Positions 31,064 to 39,886 of a stretch of 64,000 nt of DNA are shown here, piece after piece. The notes under the pieces are model-generated. The model saw nothing but the letters and a program-made list of their open reading frames with translations. It did not search any database and was not told the origin of the DNA. This DNA is from Gaoshiqia sp050178015 (GTDB lineage Bacteria; Bacteroidota; Bacteroidia; Bacteroidales; Prolixibacteraceae). The first letter of the stretch is position 1, and each line of letters begins with the position of its first letter. The stretch lies in contig JBFXGM010000008.1 in assembly GCA_050178015.1 (NCBI GenBank), positions 62,001 through 126,000 of the forward strand, written 5' to 3'. A program made the position numbers and the translations under genes.

Positions 31064-33355
31064 TTACAAGATGTTAACCGTCAAACTGAAATAAAAGCTC
31101 CGGCCGGGTGAATAAATGGGCCGTGAATCCATTTCCCTTACCGAACGGCTTAAATGTTCGTAGTAAGCCTCATCAAACAAGTTTGAAACCCCCGATGAGA
31201 GCGAGATCCGCTTATCAAGGGCGTACGATGTTTTCAGATCGACCACACGGAACGAGGGTGTTACGCTTTCTCCGAAAGAAGTGGCAATCCGACTTTGTTT
31301 AAAAGCATTCCGGAAACTTAGTTCAGCCCTCAGTTTGTTCTTCATAAACGAACCCAGCAACCTGTACCTGAACTCCATGGGCGGAATCTCGGGCAAGGCC
31401 TCATCTGCAACCCGGTTCTTCCCATAGGTATAAGCCAGTTCCGTAATCTGTTGAAAGTGGGCTCCGAACAGTTGCTTCCAGCTAAACTCAAAACCGGTAT
31501 GGAGCGCTTTATCAATATTGACAAACTGACGGACTCCCGGTGAAGTTGCCATGCGTGGCTGCAAATCGCTGCGTATTTCGGATGAAATGTAATGTTGAAG
31601 CGAGGACGCATAAACGGTGATGTTGATGTCCGTTTTTTCCTTTCTGTAGCTAAAAACTACATCGGCCTGGTGGTTGGTTTCCGCTTTCAGGTCGGGGTTG
31701 CCCACCAACTCATACGGGTCAAGCCCGATGGGGAAGAAGTTGATGTACCGTTCGGCCAGTCCTGGGCTGCGTTGGGCGCTTCCCAGCCAAAGCCCGATAG
31801 ATGCCGATTGACTCAGTATCCGAGTACCTCCCAAACTAAATGAGGGATTCAGCAAGTTGGCTTCAAGATCGTTGTACAGGTTTTTGAAATTCGAATCCGG
31901 ATCTCGCGTTTCGGCGTGGTTTAATTCCAATCTTCCCGAAAATACGAGATGATAGTTTGACTGCTGGTAGTGATATTCGGCAAACAAACCATTTTTGCGC
32001 ACCAGGGCATCCTGCCAAACATTGTCGGTCAGCGTTTGTCCGGTCATAGGCCCCATCAACATCGTTCGTTCACGGTTGCCTTCGGCATTTTCTATCCGCA
32101 TATCAGTTCCGGCATACAGCCAGCCCGAATTGAAATCGAAAAGCAGTTCGGTGCGTCCGCCCGCATTGTAGGTTTTTGCGGCGGTATTGGCATCGACCAT
32201 GCGCGGGGTCATTACCTTGTCCAGGTTATCCATCAGGTGGTCAACCAGGGTGGTGTAAAAATGCGTATGCCAAGTGGTAAGTGTGCCTTTGTGAAACTGT
32301 GCAGTGTGTCCCAGGTTAAAAAGCCAGGTATTGTCTTTGCGCAGGTCCATGGACAATGACGGGAAATCGACATCATGTGCGTAATTATTGGCCACCATTA
32401 CACTCAGGTTTTGGGCGCCGCTGAGTTTCACGCCCAGTTTACCACCCACATTCCTTCGGTTAAAATTGGCCGGTAGGTCAATGCCGTCGCCATCGGTGTA
32501 ATCCGTTCCGGTTGAATAGGACCCAAAGAGTTTCAGATCGGTCACTTTTGATGAGAAGCCGGCCAGGCCTTCAGTCCTGTAAATATTTCCATTGGTTTCG
32601 TAGCTGCTGCTCATGCGACCTGTAAGATGGGGCTGATCAGAGAACCACAGATCAGCGCTTTTGAAGTTGACGGTGCCGCCAAAGGCATTTCCGTAACGCA
32701 GGCTGTGCGGGCCTTTTAGTACTTCAGCCCGAACAATCATGTTTAGCGGTACCTGGCTCGATGCCGGGTCCATCCGGTTGGGACAGCCAGCCGTGGCCCC
32801 CTGAACGCCATCGATTACCAGGTTGATCTGGTCGTATTTAAAACCGCGCAAAACCGGATCGAAACCATAGGCGCCACTTTTGCGGATTCCCGAAATGGAA
32901 ATGAATTGCTCCAGGAGCTGGCCTGCATCGTGTGCCAATTTATCTTCCACCCGAAAATACATACTTTCCTGTTCGCCTGCATTGGGGTGTAGCTGCAAAA
33001 AGGTTACCGGCTGCAACAGATGTGATTTGGCAGTTAATTCAAGAATGCCCGTTTTTTTGGCCTGTTTTATTTTTGCGGCGGTAAATGTCTGCTTGCCGTA
33101 TTGCACATGCGAAATAATCAGCGTTGAATTTTCGGTAAGGCCAATCCGGATGAAGCCTGAGTCATCCGAAATGCCTTTCGCATTGCCATATTCGAAGGTG
33201 GCTCCGCTGACGGGTTCACGGCTTATTTGGTCGGTTAACCGAAGGCGCGTTTGCTGGTCCTGGGCAAAGGCCGTCAGGCTTGTTGTCAGTATCAGGAGCA
33301 AGCAGATTGAAAATCGGTATTTCTTTCTCCCAACTGACAGAATTATTCTATTCAT
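31064..33355 (-). CDS. TonB-dependent outer-membrane receptor, copper-receptor (OprC/NosA) like
   Basis: 763 residues: signal peptide (about 1-31), a carboxypeptidase-regulatory-like N-terminal domain (about 35-110), a plug domain (about 130-235; GFKYDQINLVIDGVQGATAG) and a 22-strand barrel ending in an aromatic C-terminal strand (FYFSLTVNIL). The plug carries Cys191-Pro-Asn-Arg-Met195, and an extracellular loop carries His373-Leu-Met375. This reproduces the CxxxM-HxM copper site described for Pseudomonas OprC, with nearly the same spacing between the halves. Copper uptake is therefore a good inference. The gene follows a small Cys-rich membrane protein on the same strand. Confidence 0.9.
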   Translation of the reverse strand: MNRIILSVGRKKYRFSICLLLILTTSLTAFAQDQQTRLRLTDQISREPVSGATFEYGNAKGISDDSGFIRIGLTENSTLIISHVQYGKQTFTAAKIKQAKKTGILELTAKSHLLQPVTFLQLHPNAGEQESMYFRVEDKLAHDAGQLLEQFISISGIRKSGAYGFDPVLRGFKYDQINLVIDGVQGATAGCPNRMDPASSQVPLNMIVRAEVLKGPHSLRYGNAFGGTVNFKSADLWFSDQPHLTGRMSSSYETNGNIYRTEGLAGFSSKVTDLKLFGSYSTGTDYTDGDGIDLPANFNRRNVGGKLGVKLSGAQNLSVMVANNYAHDVDFPSLSMDLRKDNTWLFNLGHTAQFHKGTLTTWHTHFYTTLVDHLMDNLDKVMTPRMVDANTAAKTYNAGGRTELLFDFNSGWLYAGTDMRIENAEGNRERTMLMGPMTGQTLTDNVWQDALVRKNGLFAEYHYQQSNYHLVFSGRLELNHAETRDPDSNFKNLYNDLEANLLNPSFSLGGTRILSQSASIGLWLGSAQRSPGLAERYINFFPIGLDPYELVGNPDLKAETNHQADVVFSYRKEKTDINITVYASSLQHYISSEIRSDLQPRMATSPGVRQFVNIDKALHTGFEFSWKQLFGAHFQQITELAYTYGKNRVADEALPEIPPMEFRYRLLGSFMKNKLRAELSFRNAFKQSRIATSFGESVTPSFRVVDLKTSYALDKRISLSSGVSNLFDEAYYEHLSRSVREMDSRPIYSPGRSFYFSLTVNIL

Positions 33356-33434
33356 GATATCATGCTTAATCGTTTGTAATGTTCTTTAGGCTGAATAGCG
33401 CTAAAGAATTGATTAAAAAAGATGGTTAAGCAAG

Positions 33435-33800
33435 TTATATCTGAGGCGGATGGAAAATTTTTTTAGAACTTGAAATGTAGGTCTTATCGAAGTAAGCAAA
33501 TGAAGACACCGATATGAATTGATAAGGAGGCATAATATGCTGAATGTGGCCGGTAAAATAATGGATCTCAATCTTTTTGTTTTCTGGTTGCGGTACGTCC
33601 TGTTTTTGTTCCTGTTGCTTTTCCAGTTCCTTTTTCAATTGGCAGCACCCCTTACAGGTCGATTCCGGAACTTCCCGGTTGATACACAAATAGGTGGCAA
33701 TGTAGTCCTGGTTTATTTTAAATGAAACATAGACAGCTATACTGGCAAATAAGTGCCAGTTGATTGCAGCAATAAGCAAAAAAGAAAGTGCGTGTTTCAT
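33435..33800 (-). CDS. Small membrane-anchored Cys-rich protein, probable copper-uptake partner
   Basis: About 121 residues from the ATG at 33800 (a longer frame to 33848 lacks a signal). An N-terminal hydrophobic segment (about 3-25) is followed by a short exposed domain with CINREVPESTCKGCCQLKK (four Cys: Cx10CxxCC), a charged Glu/Lys/Gln stretch, and a His/Pro C-terminus (IFHPPQI). I recall small proteins of this shape preceding TonB receptors in Bacteroidota, but no defined family name. It lies 79 bases ahead of the receptor on the same strand, suggesting joint copper handling. Thiol-based metal binding is inference. Confidence 0.65.
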   Translation of the reverse strand: MKHALSFLLIAAINWHLFASIAVYVSFKINQDYIATYLCINREVPESTCKGCCQLKKELEKQQEQKQDVPQPENKKIEIHYFTGHIQHIMPPYQFISVSSFAYFDKTYISSSKKIFHPPQI

Positions 33801-33849
33801 CTGAATAGGCCAGCCGTAACTTTTTGTTCCCGACAAAAGAAAAGACAAA

Positions 33850-33870
33850 ATGAACAGGGAGTTTGTTCAT
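33850..33870. promoter_or_regulatory. Palindromic operator candidate upstream of the copper operon
   Basis: ATGAACA (33850-33856) and TGTTCAT (33864-33870) form a perfect inverted repeat with a 7-bp spacer, 50-70 bases upstream of the small Cys-rich protein's start codon. Confidence 0.4.
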
Positions 33871-33949
33871 GCATGACCCTATTATCATGGAGTCGGAAGA
33901 CAGTTTGCCGAGCGAGACGGTAACGAGAAAAAAGATCGGGATATGTCCG

Positions 33950-34687
33950 TTAGTTTTCCCCTACTACCACCAAAGGCAGGTGGTCGCCACCGGCAGGGGA
34001 TTTGGCAAAGTTGGCGTAAAAACAAAGGTTGGAAAAGCCGGCCAGCGTCAGTAATTTCTCCAGTTCATTTTTTCTGACGGGCAGCAGGAGGGTGCTGTTT
34101 TCCAGGGTTTCGCCGGTTTCTTTCAGGGTTAGCCGGGTTTTAAATTCAACTTTGGGTTGGTTGCCCTTGGGAAGAATGTATTCGCGCACAAACCGGATGT
34201 GCTCGTTGTCAATCAGCGGCAGTTCGGTAATTTGCCGGTCGAGGATATAATCGTAATTGAGCAGTTGCAGTAGTAACTTGCCTCCGGGTTTTAATACCGT
34301 TGCAGCCTGTTTAAAAAAGTCTTTCACCTGGGTGATGTTGTCGAGGTGGACGATCGTATTGCCGAAACAGATTAACGCATCGAAATAATGCTCCGGTAGT
34401 GTTTTGGTCAACTGTAGCATATTCATCTTTCGAAAACTGATCGAAGGTGAAGGAAAAAGAGAAGCGGCCCGGCTGATCATATCGCTGTTCAGGTCAATGC
34501 CCAGTCCAAGTGCTCCCAGTTGGCACAATTCGTAGGCCAACTGGCCGGTGGAGCATCCTGCATCCAAAAAATAAAGTTCTTCCGGTGAGTCGAATTCAGA
34601 TAACACGAATTCGACTTGTTGCTTGTTCAGCGGAAAAATATGTTCGTAGTAGTTGGCTATCGAACTGTAAAAACGCTCCTGATCCAT
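33950..34687 (-). CDS. Class I SAM-dependent methyltransferase
   Basis: 245 residues with a Rossmann-type methyltransferase domain (about 30-160). Motif I is FLDAGCSTGQLAYELCQLG, motif II is GIDLNSDMISRA, and motif IV-like is FDALICFGNTIVHL. The C-terminal third resembles the small beta extension of this group. The substrate cannot be told; the closest look is of the methyltransferase-25/11 families acting on small molecules. It is on the minus strand between the copper genes and the LMW phosphatase, with about 80-150 bases on both sides, so co-transcription is possible but not compelling. Confidence 0.85.
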   Translation of the reverse strand: MDQERFYSSIANYYEHIFPLNKQQVEFVLSEFDSPEELYFLDAGCSTGQLAYELCQLGALGLGIDLNSDMISRAASLFPSPSISFRKMNMLQLTKTLPEHYFDALICFGNTIVHLDNITQVKDFFKQAATVLKPGGKLLLQLLNYDYILDRQITELPLIDNEHIRFVREYILPKGNQPKVEFKTRLTLKETGETLENSTLLLPVRKNELEKLLTLAGFSNLCFYANFAKSPAGGDHLPLVVVGEN

Positions 34688-34767
34688 CTCCTCGTTCTCC
34701 CTTTTTCATAAAAACAGTTCCTGCCAACGGAAAGTTTCAAGCCCTGTTCTGTTTAAAAACAAGCTGA

Positions 34768-35238
34768 TTATCCCTTAACTTCATTCAATAAACCTTCGCA
34801 GGCATCCTCCAGAATGTCCAGCACCAGCTCAAAACCGTCCGACCCACCGTAGTACGGGTCAGGCACTGAATGGTATCCGCCGGATGAACAGAAGTCGGTC
34901 ATTTTGAAAATCTTGTCCAGCTCGTCGGTGCTTGAAGCCAGGTCTTGCAAATCGTTCACCAGGTCGTCATCCATGCCGATGATGTAGTCGAAACGGTCAA
35001 AGTCGGTTCCTGGGTCGAACTTCCGTGCGATGGAGGTCAGGCGGTAGCCGCGTCGCATGGCATGGCTCTGCATGCGTTGGTCGGCAGGTTCGCCAACGTG
35101 GTAGCCGGCAGTTCCGGCCGAGTCGCACTCAATCAGGTGTTCCAGGTCTGCCCGTTTGATCATCCCGTTGAAAACCGCCTCTGCACTCGGAGAACGGCAT
35201 ATATTGCCAAGGCAAACAAATAATACTCTTTTTTTCAT
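34768..35238 (-). CDS. Low-molecular-weight protein-tyrosine phosphatase
   Basis: 156 residues from the ATG at 35238, the start that places the catalytic loop at the usual distance. The N-terminal P-loop VCLGNICRSPSAEAVF (C-x5-R-S) is intact, and the general-acid aspartate lies in DPYYGGSDGFE near the C-terminus. Length is typical. Such enzymes dephosphorylate tyrosine-phosphorylated proteins, often exopolysaccharide kinases, but no such kinase is nearby. Divergent from the MATE gene. Confidence 0.93.
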   Translation of the reverse strand: MKKRVLFVCLGNICRSPSAEAVFNGMIKRADLEHLIECDSAGTAGYHVGEPADQRMQSHAMRRGYRLTSIARKFDPGTDFDRFDYIIGMDDDLVNDLQDLASSTDELDKIFKMTDFCSSGGYHSVPDPYYGGSDGFELVLDILEDACEGLLNEVKG

Positions 35239-35380
35239 ATACAAATTGATTTGCGGCAAAATTAGCGGAATACTGACAGTGTGAAAAAGGAATCGGAAAA
35301 CTTAACCCAACATTAACTTACAACCGGTGATTTTGAAATTCTGCAAATTTTGGAGAGCTTTGACATCTTTATTCAGAAAT

Positions 35381-36718
35381 ATGAAAGACTTTACGGAGGG
35401 AAGGGAAGCACAGCTGATTTTGCGATTTTCGGTTCCGTTGGTGATTGGCAATATTTTCCAGAACCTGTACAATATTGTTGACAGCATTATTGTGGGCAAC
35501 TACCTGGGAAAAGAAGCACTGGGGGCCGTGGGTGCATCGTTCCCGATTATATTTACGCTGATTTCGCTGGTGATCGGGGTGGGGTCGGGGGCATCAACCG
35601 TAGTGTCGCAATATTTCGGCGCCAAACAAATGGAACAGGTTCGTCGCACCATCGACACAATTTTTATCTTTTTTCTGGTCTCTTCAATTTTTGTTACCGC
35701 CATCGGCGTCGCATTTAGTCGGCACATCTTTTTGCTGCTGCAGCTTCCCGAAGAAATTTTGCCCCAAGCGGTCAGCTATCTGAATATTTACCTGTTGGGC
35801 ATGTTTTTCTTTTTTGGTTTTGCCGGTATTACCTCCATTCTGCGTGGGATGGGCGATTCGAAAACGCCACTTTATTTTATGATCGTGTCCACCATCAACA
35901 ATGTCTTTTTTGATTTGCTTTTTGTCGTGGTTTTCAAGTGGGGGATTGAAGGGGTGGCGCTGGCGACGGTGATTTCGCAAGCCGGGGCGTTTTTTACGGC
36001 CACCTGGTACCTCAATAAAAAACACCCGGTTATCAAGCTGCGTTTTCGCAGGTATATTTTCGATCGTGATATTTTTAAAAGTTGTGTCCGGATCGGGCTA
36101 CCCACCGGCTTTCAGCAATCGTTTGTGGCTTTTGGGATGATGGCCATTATGGGCATCGTGAACACGTTTGGCACCAACGCCGTGGCCGCATATACTGCGG
36201 CGATGCGCGTGGACTCGTTTGCCAAGATGCCGGCCATCACATTCAGTTCGGCCTTGTCAACTTTTGTGGGGCAAAACCTGGGGGCTTTTCGGGAAGACCG
36301 TGCCATGAAAGGCCTAAAGATTACTTTGCTTTTTTCGCTGGGCTATTCGTTGTTTGTGTCCATTCTCATCATCCTGTTCGGTAAATACCTCATTCAGCTT
36401 TTCACACCCGATCCGGGCGTTATTGCCATTGGGCAGGATTACCTGGTAATCGTTTCGTCGTTTTACCTGCTGCTGTCGGTCATGTTCACCTTTACCGGTT
36501 TTTTGCGAGGTGCCGGCGCCACTTTTGTGCCCATGCTTACCACGCTTACGGCACTTTATCTGTTCCGCATCCCCATGGCCTATTTTCTTTCGGGTGAAAT
36601 TGGCGTAAACGGTATTTGGTGGGCCGAACCGACCGGTTGGCTGGCTGGTATGACCATTTTGATTGTTTATTATTTTTCGGGAAAATGGAGGGGAAAGGGT
36701 GTCGTAAAAGGGACTTGA
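35381..36718 (+). CDS. MATE-family efflux transporter
   Basis: About 445 residues from the ATG at 35381; an in-frame start 18 codons earlier adds a basic non-conserved stretch. Twelve hydrophobic segments in two six-helix halves. Early motif FSVPLVIGNIFQNLYNIVDS and the half-2 equivalent IGLPTGFQQSFVAFGMMAI are typical of the DinF/NorM branch. Exports cationic drugs or metabolites in exchange for Na+ or H+. Substrate unknown. Stands alone. Confidence 0.93.
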   Translation: MKDFTEGREAQLILRFSVPLVIGNIFQNLYNIVDSIIVGNYLGKEALGAVGASFPIIFTLISLVIGVGSGASTVVSQYFGAKQMEQVRRTIDTIFIFFLVSSIFVTAIGVAFSRHIFLLLQLPEEILPQAVSYLNIYLLGMFFFFGFAGITSILRGMGDSKTPLYFMIVSTINNVFFDLLFVVVFKWGIEGVALATVISQAGAFFTATWYLNKKHPVIKLRFRRYIFDRDIFKSCVRIGLPTGFQQSFVAFGMMAIMGIVNTFGTNAVAAYTAAMRVDSFAKMPAITFSSALSTFVGQNLGAFREDRAMKGLKITLLFSLGYSLFVSILIILFGKYLIQLFTPDPGVIAIGQDYLVIVSSFYLLLSVMFTFTGFLRGAGATFVPMLTTLTALYLFRIPMAYFLSGEIGVNGIWWAEPTGWLAGMTILIVYYFSGKWRGKGVVKGT

Positions 36719-36862
36719 CCCCGCCGGAACAACTTTTCTGAAGAAAGGCCTTACGCTATTCCTGTGGTTTGCGCTAATTGTCAGAACGATAGGTATTGGT
36801 TTAGAATAATTACAAATTAATTATGAAAGAGTTGAAATGCATTCAATTTAAGCCGCTTCTTT

Positions 36863-36870
36863 TATCTTTG
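36863..36870 (+). promoter_or_regulatory. -7 promoter box of hppA
   Basis: TATCTTTG matches TAnnTTTG exactly, 140 bases upstream of the hppA ATG; the -33 element is not clear. A long 5' untranslated region would follow. Confidence 0.5.
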
Positions 36871-37009
36871 TTAACGATCAGATTTTGAACCGGCCTGCCA
36901 TAGAACATTGCGGTTTTATGCTGGTCAACATCATTTATCGTTATTTTAATGGCCTGTAAAAAAAAACGAAAACTCTAACCGCAACTTGGTTGCATAAAAT
37001 AATAAACTT

Positions 37010-39301
37010 ATGAATGCGATATTCTGGATAGTTCCTTTTTGCTCATTATTGGCATTGGTTTTCGCATGGTTCTTCTTTAAGTCCATGATGAAAAACCCGG
37101 AAGGTACCCCACGTATGATGGAAATTGCCCAATACGTGCGCGAGGGGGCCATGGCATACCTCTACCGGCAGTATAAAGTGGTCGGTATTGTATTTCTTAT
37201 CATCATGCTGTTTTTATTGTTGTTGGCTTATTTGGGTGTTCAAAACCCGTTTGTTCCCGTGGCCTTTCTTACCGGGGGTTTTTTCTCCGGTCTTTGCGGC
37301 TTTTTGGGGATGAAAACGGCTACCTATGCTTCGGCCCGTACGGCCCACGGCGCTTCGCAGTCGCTTAACCAGGGATTGAAAGTGGCTTTTCGCAGTGGCG
37401 CCGTGATGGGATTGGTGGTGGTTGGCTTCGGTTTGCTCGACATTGCTGCCTGGTATTTGTTCCTGACCCAGGTGATTTTTACTCCTGAAAATATGGTAAG
37501 CGGACTGCATTTTGCCGGCCTCGAATTTGTTCACCCCAACACCAGCGAACATCAGAAGCTGGTTGAAATTACCACTACGATGCTGACCTTCGGGATGGGG
37601 GCTTCCACGCAAGCCTTGTTTGCCCGTGTAGGTGGCGGCATTTATACCAAGGCAGCCGACGTGGGCGCCGACCTGGTTGGTAAAGTTGAAGCCGGTATTC
37701 CGGAAGATGATCCGCGCAACCCGGCAACCATTGCCGATAACGTGGGCGACAACGTAGGCGACGTGGCTGGTATGGGCGCCGACCTGTACGAATCGTATTG
37801 TGGTTCTATTCTGGCAACTGCCGCTTTGGGGGCGGCCCTTCCGGCTGTAGCGCTTCAGGCTTCGGGTATGGAAACTGAAATGGCCGTTATTGCCCCGATG
37901 ATTGTGGCGGCAATTGGAATTATCTTTTCGATCATTGGTATTTTCATGGTTCGCACAAAAGAATCAGCTACCCAGAAAAACCTGCTGAATGCACTGTTGA
38001 TGGGAACCGGCGGATCTTCCCTCCTGATTTTATTGGCTATGCTCGGAATGGCTGCCATGGGATGGATTACTTACGGTGTGTTTGGTTCGGTGGTGATTGG
38101 TTTGGCTGCTGGCGTTATCATTGGGCAGGCTACCGAGTATTATACTTCAGATGAATATGGACCGACTAAAGGGATTGCCAAACAAGCGCAACAAGGTCCG
38201 GCAACGACCATCATCGATGGGATTGCCGTTGGGATGTACTCCACCTGGATTCCGGTGGTGACAATTGTGTTGGGTATTATCGGTTCATTCTGGTCGGCAG
38301 GTGGTATGCAACATTTCGCGATGGGCGTTTACGGGATTGGATTTGCCGCTGTGGGCATGCTTTCAACCCTTGGCATTACTCTCGCGACTGATGCGTTTGG
38401 CCCTATTGCCGACAACGCAGGTGGAAACGCCGAAATGGCCGAACTGCCGAAAGAAGTCCGCGAACGGACAGATGCGCTGGACATGTTGGGGAACACCACG
38501 GCTGCAACCGGGAAAGGTTTTGCCATTGGCTCGGCTGCGTTAACGGCTATGGCATTGATCTCGGCCTACATGGAAGAAATTCGCTTGTGGTTTGGAAAGA
38601 TTGCCGGTCCTGACGGTTTCGTTACAAAAGGCGACTTTGTGTTCTATACCAATATAAAACCAGCCGTAGCAGAAGGTATTGAGGCTATCCAGATTTCGGC
38701 TGCTTCGGTGAAAGATTTTTATGCCGCTTACGATATTACGCTGTTGAATCCTTTTTTCCTGGGTGGCATTTTTATCGGTTCCATGATGGCCTTTGTTTTT
38801 TGTGCCATGACCATGAAAGCGGTGGGCCGGGCGGCCAGTGCTATGGTGGATGAAGTTCGTCGCCAGTTCCGCGAAATTAAGGGCATCCTCGAAGGTACCG
38901 GCACACCGGAATATGCCAAGTGTGTTGAAATTTCAACCAGAGGGGCCCAACGCGAAATGCTGTTGCCTTCGCTGATCGCCATTATCGTTCCGGTGGCCGT
39001 AGGCGCAATAATGGGCGTTGCCGGTGTCGTGGGATTGCTGGCAGGCGGCTTGACCTCGGGTTTCACGTTGGCGGTGATGTTGAACAATGCCGGGGGCGCC
39101 TGGGACAATGCGAAAAAATACGTCGAAAAAGGAAACTACGGCGGTAAAGGCGGCGAAACCCACAAAGCAAGTGTGGTGGGCGATACGGTTGGCGACCCGT
39201 TTAAAGATACTTCGGGGCCATCGTTGAACATCCTGATCAAACTAATGACCATGGTGTCGGTTGTAATGGCCGGTTTAACCGTTACATTAAGCCTGATGTA
39301 A
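37010..39301 (+). CDS. hppA: Membrane-bound pyrophosphatase, K+-dependent type
   Basis: 763-residue membrane enzyme that couples pyrophosphate hydrolysis to Na+ and/or H+ export. About 16 hydrophobic segments. The substrate signature DVGADLVGKVEAGIPEDD, then NPATIADNVGDNVGDVAGMG, is intact, as are DAFGPIADNAGGNAEMAELP and the C-terminal GDTVGDPFKDTSGPSLNIL. In GNTTAATGKGFAIGSA the position that is Lys in K+-independent enzymes is Ala, so K+ dependence is expected. Whether it pumps Na+, H+ or both cannot be read with confidence here. Together with Mrp it points to Na+-linked energetics. Confidence 0.95.
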   Translation: MNAIFWIVPFCSLLALVFAWFFFKSMMKNPEGTPRMMEIAQYVREGAMAYLYRQYKVVGIVFLIIMLFLLLLAYLGVQNPFVPVAFLTGGFFSGLCGFLGMKTATYASARTAHGASQSLNQGLKVAFRSGAVMGLVVVGFGLLDIAAWYLFLTQVIFTPENMVSGLHFAGLEFVHPNTSEHQKLVEITTTMLTFGMGASTQALFARVGGGIYTKAADVGADLVGKVEAGIPEDDPRNPATIADNVGDNVGDVAGMGADLYESYCGSILATAALGAALPAVALQASGMETEMAVIAPMIVAAIGIIFSIIGIFMVRTKESATQKNLLNALLMGTGGSSLLILLAMLGMAAMGWITYGVFGSVVIGLAAGVIIGQATEYYTSDEYGPTKGIAKQAQQGPATTIIDGIAVGMYSTWIPVVTIVLGIIGSFWSAGGMQHFAMGVYGIGFAAVGMLSTLGITLATDAFGPIADNAGGNAEMAELPKEVRERTDALDMLGNTTAATGKGFAIGSAALTAMALISAYMEEIRLWFGKIAGPDGFVTKGDFVFYTNIKPAVAEGIEAIQISAASVKDFYAAYDITLLNPFFLGGIFIGSMMAFVFCAMTMKAVGRAASAMVDEVRRQFREIKGILEGTGTPEYAKCVEISTRGAQREMLLPSLIAIIVPVAVGAIMGVAGVVGLLAGGLTSGFTLAVMLNNAGGAWDNAKKYVEKGNYGGKGGETHKASVVGDTVGDPFKDTSGPSLNILIKLMTMVSVVMAGLTVTLSLM

Positions 39302-39325
39302 AAGGAAATTAATTCATGATTTGGG

Positions 39326-39357
39326 AAAACCTGTGAGCTGCTGTTCGCAGGTTTTTC
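39326..39357 (+). terminator. Terminator of hppA
   Basis: AAAACCTG (39326-39333) pairs with CAGGTTTT (39348-39355), perfect 8-bp stem, followed by T-rich sequence. Confidence 0.8.
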
Positions 39358-39375
39358 TTCTTAATAAAAAGATAA

Positions 39376-39777
39376 ATGACCGAAAATTTGAAGAATTATT
39401 TTAAAAACGATCGTTATGCGGCCTTAACCGGTGTCGAAATCATGGAAGCCGGTCCTGGTTTTTGCAAGGCCAAACTCGAAATTGAAGACAAGCACCTGAA
39501 TGCCGCAAATGTGGTGCAGGGCGGTGCTATTTTTACGTTGGCCGACCTGACCTTCGCCGTAGCATCAAACAGCCGCGGGCAGCTGGCGCTGGCGGTGAAT
39601 GTGAATATTTCTTTCCTGAAAGGAAAGTCAAACGGCACCTTGTATGCCATCGCCACTGAGCTGGCCGATCCTAAACGAATAGGCGCTTATGATGTGCTGG
39701 TGACTGACGAGGCAGACGAGGTGATTGCCCGGTTCAATGGCTTGGTTTACCGGAAAAATGACCGTCATTCTTTTTGA
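39376..39777 (+). CDS. PaaI-type hotdog thioesterase
   Basis: 133-residue single hotdog domain. Contains LTGVEIMEAGPGFCKAKLEI, NAANVVQGGAIFTLADLTFA (the PaaI-type helix, with HGG replaced by QGG) and LALAVNVNISFLKGK. Members hydrolyse acyl- or aryl-CoA thioesters; the replacement of the histidine before GG is common and does not exclude activity. It is 74 bases after hppA but beyond its terminator, so probably separately expressed. Confidence 0.88.
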   Translation: MTENLKNYFKNDRYAALTGVEIMEAGPGFCKAKLEIEDKHLNAANVVQGGAIFTLADLTFAVASNSRGQLALAVNVNISFLKGKSNGTLYAIATELADPKRIGAYDVLVTDEADEVIARFNGLVYRKNDRHSF

Positions 39778-39886
39778 TAATGAACTATAAAAGTGCATCA
39801 AATAGACATAGGTAGGGCTCCGGTTTTATAAATGATTTGTTATCTTTAATCGTTTTAACACGATTCTTAAACCTAAACAACTTCTT

